This document shows positions 6,530 through 11,092 of a stretch of DNA of 11,092 bases, one piece after another. Location: NCBI GenBank assembly GCA_002478505.1, contig DLOP01000140.1:3312-14403 (forward strand), in the 5' to 3' direction. Below the pieces are notes generated by a model that ran no database searches, had not been told where the DNA came from, and saw nothing but the letters and a program-made list of their open reading frames with translations. Source of the DNA: Lachnospiraceae bacterium UBA7481. GTDB lineage: Bacteria > Bacillota > Clostridia > Lachnospirales > Lachnospiraceae. Within the stretch, counting starts at the first letter, position 1. Each line of letters starts with the position of its first letter. A program made the position numbers and the translations under genes.

Positions 6530-7624
6530 ATGTCAGCAAAACTATCAGTTACCATGAACAAAAAACCGATTTATGACATTATTATAGAAAATGATTTCGA
6601 GGCGCTTGCCGAAAGGTTAGAGCCGTATCGTAACAGACGGTGCATGATCGTAACGGACACCAATGTGGGACCGATTTATCTTGATGCTGTCAGTGAAAAA
6701 GCAGCAACAGTTTATAAAGAAGTTTATTCCACAACATTTCCAGCCGGAGAGGACAGCAAAAATTTAGTTACCATACAAGCGGTATTAAAGGAGCTCATTG
6801 AGCATCAGTTTGACCGTAAGGACTGTATCATTGCACTGGGCGGCGGTGTAGTCGGCGATCTGGCGGGATTTGCGGCATCCATTTATATGCGTGGGATCTC
6901 AGTGATCCAGATACCCACAAGCCTGCTGGCTCAAGTGGACAGCAGTATCGGCGGCAAGACGGGCGTTGATTTTGATCAGTACAAGAATATGGTCGGCGCT
7001 TTTTATATGCCTAAACTGGTATATATCAATACGGCAACACTGTCAACGCTGGATGCAAGGCAGTTTTATTCCGGCATGGCAGAAGTGATGAAATACGGAC
7101 TGATCATGGACGCCTCCTTTTATGAATGGATCTTGGAAAAGATGTATGAGATCCATGACCGGGATCCGGCAACACTGGAGGAAATGATTGAGACCTGCTG
7201 TCAGTGCAAGCAGCGGGTAGTGGAACGCGATCCATATGAGAATGGAGAACGCGCAATCCTAAACTTTGGTCACACGCTGGGACATGCCATTGAAAAATAT
7301 ATGGATTTCAAGCTTCTACACGGGGAATGTGTTGCGCTTGGCAGCGTCTGCGCCGCATATATATCATGGAAAAAAGGAAAACTGTCCATGGAGGAATATT
7401 ATGAGATCCGTGATATGTTTGTGCCGTTCCGGCTGCCGATCAGTATGACGGAGATTTCACCAGAAAAAATTGTGGAACTGACCAAAGCCGATAAAAAATC
7501 GGATGCCGGAGGGATTAAATTTATTCTATTAAAAAAAGTCGGGAAGGCTGTCATCGATACAAGTGTAACGGCGGAAGAAATGCTTGCGGCATTGCAGGAG
7601 ATCAATTTTGATGAGAACGAATAA
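6530..7624 (+). CDS. aroB: 3-dehydroquinate synthase
   Basis: AroB performs the second step of the shikimate pathway, converting DAHP to 3-dehydroquinate with NAD and a divalent metal in the cytoplasm. The 364-residue chain has the usual length. Landmarks are the NAD-binding GGGVVGDLAGF (104-114), PTSLLAQVDSSIGGKTGVD (129-147) and KNMVGAFYMP (152-161). The presumed metal ligands are Glu185 in MAEVMKYG, His248 in NFGHTLGH and His264 in LLHGE. An AGGAG site lies 9 bases before the ATG. It stands away from any other aro gene in view and is the first gene of a unit in which lspA begins before aroB ends. The C-terminus, past residue 355, is complete. Confidence 0.97.
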   Translation: MSAKLSVTMNKKPIYDIIIENDFEALAERLEPYRNRRCMIVTDTNVGPIYLDAVSEKAATVYKEVYSTTFPAGEDSKNLVTIQAVLKELIEHQFDRKDCIIALGGGVVGDLAGFAASIYMRGISVIQIPTSLLAQVDSSIGGKTGVDFDQYKNMVGAFYMPKLVYINTATLSTLDARQFYSGMAEVMKYGLIMDASFYEWILEKMYEIHDRDPATLEEMIETCCQCKQRVVERDPYENGERAILNFGHTLGHAIEKYMDFKLLHGECVALGSVCAAYISWKKGKLSMEEYYEIRDMFVPFRLPISMTEISPEKIVELTKADKKSDAGGIKFILLKKVGKAVIDTSVTAEEMLAALQEINFDENE

Positions 7625-8156
7625 TAAGCAGCTCAATAAAATAATGTTATTTCTGGATCTGGTTATTCTGTCTTCAGGCATAGCCTTGGATCAGTGGACA
7701 AAAGCGCTAGCCACGCAGTTTTTAAAGGCTCAGCCGGCAATTCCGGTCATTAAGAATATATTGGAACTGAATTATGTTGAGAACCGGGGCGCGGCATTCG
7801 GTATGCTGCAGGGCAAACGGATCTATTTTTTAGTGATTGCCGCCGCCGTATTTTTTTTATTTGCATGGCTGCTTCTTAAACTTCCTCCGGGGAAAAAATA
7901 TCGAAAGCTTCATATTGCACTCAGTTTTATCCTTGCAGGCGCAGTCGGAAATACCATAGACCGGGGAATACGTGGATATGTGGTTGATTTTATCTACTTT
8001 AAACTCATTGACTTTCCTGTATTTAATGTGGCGGATATTTTTATTACCGTGACAACATTATGGCTTGCAGTTTTACTTTTATTCTTTTTTAAGGAGGAAG
8101 ATCTTGATTTTCTTCGCAGAAAGAAAGTCCAGGAAAAAGATGCAGAAAATAAGTAA
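7611..8156 (+). CDS. lspA: Lipoprotein signal peptidase (signal peptidase II)
   Basis: LspA is the membrane aspartyl protease that cleaves signal peptides of diacylglyceryl-modified prolipoproteins before the lipobox Cys. The 181-residue protein has four membrane segments and the family motifs: DQWTK at 27-31, NRGAAFGML at 58-66, AGAVGNTIDR at 109-118 and FNVADIFI at 138-145. The catalytic pair is Asp117 and Asp142. GNTIDR varies slightly from the common GNLIDR. The start is the ATG at 7611, with AGGAG at 7596-7600 inside the end of aroB; the coding regions overlap by 14 bases, implying translational coupling. An upstream in-frame TTG at 7584 lacks a ribosome site and would add a polar extension. 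The charged tail, past residue 160, is cytoplasmic. The lipoprotein carboxypeptidase in this window is a likely substrate. Confidence 0.95.
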   Translation: MRTNNKQLNKIMLFLDLVILSSGIALDQWTKALATQFLKAQPAIPVIKNILELNYVENRGAAFGMLQGKRIYFLVIAAAVFFLFAWLLLKLPPGKKYRKLHIALSFILAGAVGNTIDRGIRGYVVDFIYFKLIDFPVFNVADIFITVTTLWLAVLLLFFFKEEDLDFLRRKKVQEKDAENK

Positions 8157-8194
8157 ATCAGATAACTAATAAGAAAGGAAATGGACACGGGTAC

Positions 8195-9112
8195 ATGTCA
8201 GAGTATCGTTTTACCGTGGAAGCAGAGCAGGAAAATGAACGGCTGGATAAATATCTGAGCAGCCTTCTTGCAGAATGTTCAAGAAATTATATTCAAAAGC
8301 TTATTAAAGAGGGCGCTGTCACCGTGAATGAAAAACCGGTGAAAGCCTCCTCTTTACTGCATATGGAAGATGAGGTGTCGATCATCGTGCCACAGCCTGT
8401 CCTGCCGGAAATCCAGCCCCAGGCGATCCCTCTTGATATTATTTATGAAGATGACAATCTAATCGTCATAAACAAGCCGAAGAATATGGTTGTTCATCCG
8501 GCGGCAGGGCATTTTGACAATACATTAGTCAATGCTGTCATGTATCATTGCGGGGATCATTTATCGGGAATCAACGGCGTTATGCGTCCCGGCATTGTTC
8601 ATCGTATTGATAAGGATACCACGGGCCTGCTTGTGATCTGTAAAAATGACACCTGTCACAATGATATTGCTATGCAACTAAAAGAACACAGTATTCAGAG
8701 AACCTATCATGCAATCGTAACCGGTGTACTCAAAGAAAGCGCCGGTACCATCGACCAACCCATTGGCAGGCATCCGGGTGAGCGAAAAAAAATGAGCATT
8801 AATCAAAAAAACGGAAAATCAGCCATTACACATTATCAAGTGCTTGAGCGTTTTTCACAATATACGTATATCAGATGCAATCTGGAAACCGGCCGCACAC
8901 ACCAGATCCGCGTCCATATGGCAAGTCTGGGGCATCCTTTACTTGGCGATGAATTATATGGCAAAAAATCTAATCGTTTTAGAACTGATGGTCAGGCGCT
9001 TCATGCCAAAACGCTGGGATTTGTCCATCCGGCTACAAAAAAGCCTGTTATGTTTGACAGTCCGCTGCCGGAATATTTTGAGCAGATTCTTACAACACTG
9101 AGAAATGTTTAA
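8195..9112 (+). CDS. RluA/RluD-family 23S rRNA pseudouridine synthase
   Basis: These enzymes isomerise specific uridines of 23S rRNA to pseudouridine. The 305-residue protein has an N-terminal S4 RNA-binding domain (about 14-62, RLDKYLSSLLAECSRNYIQKLI onward). The catalytic domain contains INKPKNMVVHPAAG (92-105), the active-site loop GIVHRIDKDTTGLL (133-146) with nucleophile Asp139, and TGRTHQIRVHMASLGHPLLGD. This order is RluD-like, but the exact target uridine cannot be read from sequence, so no symbol is given. No in-frame start exists just upstream, so the ATG at 8195 is taken. The best ribosome site, AAAGGA at 8174-8179, is about 15 bases away, which is long. The gene follows lspA by 38 bp without a terminator and closes the unit, as is common in Firmicutes, where lspA and this gene are often adjacent. 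Confidence 0.94.
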   Translation: MSEYRFTVEAEQENERLDKYLSSLLAECSRNYIQKLIKEGAVTVNEKPVKASSLLHMEDEVSIIVPQPVLPEIQPQAIPLDIIYEDDNLIVINKPKNMVVHPAAGHFDNTLVNAVMYHCGDHLSGINGVMRPGIVHRIDKDTTGLLVICKNDTCHNDIAMQLKEHSIQRTYHAIVTGVLKESAGTIDQPIGRHPGERKKMSINQKNGKSAITHYQVLERFSQYTYIRCNLETGRTHQIRVHMASLGHPLLGDELYGKKSNRFRTDGQALHAKTLGFVHPATKKPVMFDSPLPEYFEQILTTLRNV

Positions 9113-9117
9113 CGAAA

Positions 9118-9132
9118 GGCGGCAAAGCCGCC
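9118..9132 (+). terminator. GC-rich hairpin after the pseudouridine synthase gene, possible terminator
   Basis: GGCGGC (9118-9123) and GCCGCC (9127-9132) form a perfect 6 bp stem with an AAA loop, starting 5 bases after the stop codon. No T-run follows, so it is not a canonical intrinsic terminator. It could pause polymerase or protect the mRNA end. Confidence 0.4.
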
Positions 9133-9182
9133 GGTAGTTGTCTCGGATTATCTCATAAAGAATGGATCCCTCTGACCAATGT

Positions 9183-9216
9183 AACTATTCGCAAAACTTT
9201 CCTTTTGCGAATAGTT
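9183..9216. repeat. Perfect 14 bp inverted repeat between convergent genes
   Basis: AACTATTCGCAAAA (9183-9196) and TTTTGCGAATAGTT (9203-9216) are exact reverse complements around the six-base loop CTTTCC. It lies between the ends of the rRNA pseudouridine synthase gene and the DUF4422 gene, so a bidirectional terminator is the first guess. No T-run follows the stem on either strand, however. The segment TTTTGCGA also occurs, on the minus strand, next to the palindromic element near the right end of the window. The structure is certain; its role is open. Confidence 0.75.
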
Positions 9217-9252
9217 GTAGAGGCAATTATTATTATCACTCTATCAACGGAC

Positions 9253-10353
9253 TTATCCTTGGATCAGCAGTTTCACTGCAATTAACACCGCAATATCAGA
9301 GATTCCCTGCCGGTACAGATCAGCATATTCTTCATTGTGCTGATGGATTTCCCGAAGCATATCATCCTGTGAATCGATCGTATGTATGGTTTTCCAGTGA
9401 CTGATCCGGCTGTTAAGATCCCTGAAGATATGGATCAATTCCGGCAATTCCATGCCTTGTTCCAATACTGTACGCAGTCCGTTTCGTTTTTCATGATCCG
9501 CCGTCGTGATGACCTGCATAATTAGCCGAAGTTCCCCGGTCAGGTCGGATGCTTCCATCATAATATCCGGTCTTGATTTCCAACTCTCCATAAAATAAGC
9601 TTTGGCGCCGTCGATATCCTGTTTTTTCAGAAATTCTGCAAGTTTTTCCTTCATTTCCCGGGTCTCTGCCTTTTCTCCAAAAACGCCCACCATGCATTCC
9701 AATGCCTTATATTGGTTTGCCTGTACCCATACAAGCAAAAGAAATTCCGAGATAAATCCAAATACCCGTTTATGATAATCATCCTCATCGGTATCCAAAT
9801 TAATCCTCTTCTGCACCTCAAAAAATATATCAAAAAGCCATTCCGCGTAAGCATCAAATTTCTTTTTATCGGTCACAAACAGATTACCAAAGTAAGTCTC
9901 CGGTCCATTCACCAGCCGGACAAATGTTTCATAATATGGAGGATATTTCTCCTTCAATATCTCTCCTACCATATCCAGCGCAGCAATATTATGATTGGCA
10001 GCAAACCCATAATGATACGAATTATTCAGCACAACCCGTCTGGTAGTAATGATATCATACTCTTTTAAAGAGGAAAGATATTTCTCCGCAGTAAAAAGTT
10101 TCCGTTCCTCATCCAGAAGATATCTGCGGTAATGGCTTGTACCGACATAATCCACATCCTTGCAGTTCTTCCAGATCCAGTAGATCCCTGTCAGCTCACT
10201 ATAATATTGGTTCAGATGGGAAATGTTATCACCGGTATCATCCCCCGGATAGCCAAGATCCCCATGAAGCGACCGGCCCACATGAAGCGGCTGATATAAG
10301 TCATCCGGTGGCAGGTCATATTTTTTATGCGTAAATGTATAGATCCGTATCAT
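9253..10353 (-). CDS. DUF4422 domain protein, putative glycosyltransferase-like
   Basis: The N-terminal 220 or so residues match the DUF4422 pattern, found in proteins of polysaccharide or capsule clusters and presumed to be glycosyltransferase-like; the reaction is unknown. Visible marks are THK (8-10), DDTGDNISHLN (38-48), ELTGIYWIWKN (53-63), DYVGTSHYRRY (68-78), YFGNLFV (154-160) and GFISE (199-203). The remaining 140 residues (about 226-366) are charged and probably helical, and I recognise nothing in them. There is no signal peptide or membrane segment, so a cytoplasmic protein is expected. AAGGA about 8 bases before the ATG at 10353 supports the start. The gene begins 20 bp after the ArsR-type regulator, so the two share a transcript, and it converges on the pseudouridine synthase gene. 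No other polysaccharide genes are in view, which makes it an isolated member. Confidence 0.82.
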   Translation of the reverse strand: MIRIYTFTHKKYDLPPDDLYQPLHVGRSLHGDLGYPGDDTGDNISHLNQYYSELTGIYWIWKNCKDVDYVGTSHYRRYLLDEERKLFTAEKYLSSLKEYDIITTRRVVLNNSYHYGFAANHNIAALDMVGEILKEKYPPYYETFVRLVNGPETYFGNLFVTDKKKFDAYAEWLFDIFFEVQKRINLDTDEDDYHKRVFGFISEFLLLVWVQANQYKALECMVGVFGEKAETREMKEKLAEFLKKQDIDGAKAYFMESWKSRPDIMMEASDLTGELRLIMQVITTADHEKRNGLRTVLEQGMELPELIHIFRDLNSRISHWKTIHTIDSQDDMLREIHQHNEEYADLYRQGISDIAVLIAVKLLIQG

Positions 10354-10373
10354 AAAAAAACATCCTTTCCAAT

Positions 10374-10745
10374 TTATTGCCTGTCTTCCAGAATATGATC
10401 CATTCCCTGCGCAATAATCGTTTTGACATGATCATCCGCCAGAGAATAAAAGATGGATTTTCCATCTCTTCTACTCTTGATCAGCTTGCTCTGCTTCAAG
10501 ATCCGAAGCTGGTGGGAAATGGCGGACTGTGTCATATGAAGAGCCTCCGCAATATCGCATACGCATACCTCCGCCTCAAATAACACAAATAAAATCCGAA
10601 TCCTCGTAGAATCCCCAAAGGTTTTAAACAACTCCGCAAGGTCGTAAAGCTGGTTTTCTTCCGGCAGGGTATCTCTGACCTGTTTTAGCAGGTCTGTATG
10701 AATCTCCTTATTTTCACATATTTCAATATCTTCGTGAATGTGCAT
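10374..10745 (-). CDS. ArsR/SmtB-family metal-sensing repressor, CadC-like
   Basis: These dimeric winged-helix repressors leave DNA when metal binds. The 123-residue protein has a winged helix from about 35 to 103, with recognition helix region MTQSAISHQLRILKQS (71-86) and wing SRRDGKSIFYSL. Two metal sites can be read. The alpha-3 site is EVCVCD with Cys61 and Cys63, plus a possible partner Cys10 in the N-terminal arm. The alpha-5 site is Asp104, His106, His117 and Glu120, exactly spaced D-x-H-x10-H-x2-E as in CadC and SmtB. Sensing of Cd, Pb or Zn is therefore plausible (inference from motifs). The ATG at 10745 has AAGGA 9 bases upstream; a TTG at 10763 overlaps that site and is rejected. 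The next gene is a DUF4422 protein, not the usual metal-exporting ATPase. The region upstream is occupied by a palindromic element. Confidence 0.92.
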   Translation of the reverse strand: MHIHEDIEICENKEIHTDLLKQVRDTLPEENQLYDLAELFKTFGDSTRIRILFVLFEAEVCVCDIAEALHMTQSAISHQLRILKQSKLIKSRRDGKSIFYSLADDHVKTIIAQGMDHILEDRQ

Positions 10746-10763
10746 AATGGTATTTCCTTTCAA

Positions 10764-10777
10764 TATTTATATGCTAC
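10764..10777 (+). repeat. Direct repeat, left copy, flanking the palindromic element
   Basis: TATTTATATGCTAC here is repeated exactly at 10985-10998. Beyond the exact core the two copies remain similar: TAGG then CAATTGCGAAAC on the left, ATAGG then TGATCGCAAAAC on the right. It lies 18 bases upstream of the arsR-type start codon and contains the only TATAAA-like box near that gene (minus strand, 10771-10766). That box is too close to the ribosome site to be a comfortable -10. Confidence 0.8.
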
Positions 10778-10782
10778 TAGGC

Positions 10783-10981
10783 AATTGCGAAACTCTGGCA
10801 TATTTATTTTCTATTGTGCATCATTGACAATTCATCGCAGGCACGCTCGCGCTGCGCGTCGCACGCAGCGGCACATAAGATGCCACAATACGGCATCTAA
10901 GTGCCGGCGGTTCCCCAGCACCTGCTTATGAATTTGTCAATGCCGCACAATAAAATTTCTGCTATTGAGAGTTTCGCAATT
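10783..10981. mobile_element. MITE-like 199 bp imperfect palindrome with 14 bp terminal inverted repeats
   Basis: The ends AATTGCGAAACTCT (10783-10796) and AGAGTTTCGCAATT (10968-10981) are perfect inverted repeats. Further in, 10806-10835 pairs with 10928-10956 over about 29 positions with two mismatches and two one-base bulges. The core has a side hairpin, CGCTGCG (10850-10856) with CGCAGCG (10864-10870). The apical stem is GGCAC (10870-10874) with GTGCC (10901-10905), then AGATGCC (10878-10884) with GGCATCT (10892-10898). The core is GC-rich inside AT-rich arms. No reading frame of note is inside, and exact 14 bp direct repeats flank it. The structure is seen directly. Calling it a non-autonomous transposable element is inference; a dispersed repeat mobilised in trans or a structured regulatory RNA are alternatives. 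Confidence 0.7.
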
Positions 10982-10984
10982 ATC

Positions 10985-10998
10985 TATTTATATGCTAC
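10985..10998 (+). repeat. Direct repeat, right copy, flanking the palindromic element
   Basis: Exact second copy of TATTTATATGCTAC (see 10764-10777). If it is a target-site duplication, the inserted unit is 10778-10984 (207 bp). The similarity that continues rightwards beyond the 14 bases (to about 11015) is more than a simple duplication predicts. Confidence 0.8.
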
Positions 10999-11092
10999 AT
11001 AGGTGATCGCAAAACAATTGCTTAATCATTTTTCGTTCCACAATTCGGGCCATGAGGTTTACATAACTCGAAGTTTGAAAATATATGTTCCA
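10999..11092. other. Right-edge non-coding stretch, probably original upstream DNA of the arsR-type gene
   Basis: These 94 bases complete the 347-base stretch without a convincing gene. They hold GATCGCAAAACAATTGC (11005-11021), which resembles the element ends, and a short dyad AACTCGAAGTT (11065-11075). ACATA (11061-11065) and TATGT (11084-11088) form a widely spaced inverted pair. A minus-strand frame stays open from the edge to a TAA at 10990-10988 without a ribosome site. I see no promoter I would defend. Confidence 0.4.

Noticed and set aside
9712..10068. 118-codon plus-strand frame opposite the DUF4422 gene
   Set aside because: Antisense shadow of a gene with recognisable family motifs; no ribosome site and no promoter.
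10698..10931. 77-codon plus-strand frame across the arsR start and the palindromic element
   Set aside because: It runs through the start of the regulator gene and the hairpin core, where the GC-rich repeat yields a spurious Arg/His-rich peptide.
10783..10981. CRISPR array or tRNA/riboswitch explanation for the right-end structure
   Set aside because: There are no evenly spaced repeats and spacers and no tRNA-like cloverleaf. The symmetry is one large palindrome with terminal repeats, unlike an aptamer followed by a terminator.

Overview
The window reads as chromosomal DNA of a low-to-moderate GC Gram-positive anaerobe of class Clostridia, most likely family Lachnospiraceae. The reasons are the min-rodA-mgsA gene order, a SepF-type division protein, Shine-Dalgarno sites of the GGAGG type, TTGACA/TATAAT-like promoters and the style of the protein sequences. 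The species assignment is inference; no rRNA or other marker is present.

Layout. (1) Positions 44-3802, plus strand: a cell-shape and division cluster with minD, minE, a FtsW/RodA-type glycosyltransferase, methylglyoxal synthase (mgsA) and a lipoprotein D-Ala-D-Ala carboxypeptidase whose non-ATG start lies inside the end of mgsA. minC would be expected just left of the window. (2) Positions 3938-5764, plus: a small P-loop protein of unknown role and a membrane-anchored HlyD-like protein, with a plausible promoter in front. (3) Positions 5814-6430: sepF as its own unit with a strong sigma-A-type promoter and a textbook terminator. (4) Positions 6451-9112, plus: aroB, lspA (overlapping aroB) and a RluD-type pseudouridine synthase, read from a second strong promoter. 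(5) Positions 9113-9252: convergent intergenic region with two hairpins. (6) Positions 10745-9253, minus: a CadC-like ArsR metal sensor followed 20 bp later by a DUF4422 (putative glycosyltransferase-like) gene. (7) Positions 10746-11092: no convincing gene; it is dominated by a roughly 200 bp imperfect palindrome with 14 bp perfect terminal inverted repeats, flanked by 14 bp direct repeats, which looks like a small non-autonomous mobile element (MITE-like) inserted directly upstream of the arsR gene.

How the genes fit together. Much of the window serves the cell envelope: MinD/MinE place the division site, the RodA/FtsW protein polymerises glycan, the carboxypeptidase trims peptide stems, SepF links FtsZ to the membrane, and LspA matures lipoproteins (the carboxypeptidase carries a lipobox and would be one client). 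aroB, mgsA and rluD are metabolic or ribosomal housekeeping genes carried along.

The parts that depart from routine are the palindromic element and its position at the arsR promoter, the metal sensor paired with a DUF4422 gene instead of a metal exporter, the Asp-to-Glu change at the catalytic position of MgsA, and the uncharacterised P-loop/HlyD-like pair. I do not see a clearly new defence or mobile system with protein-coding parts; most of the window is ordinary core genome.
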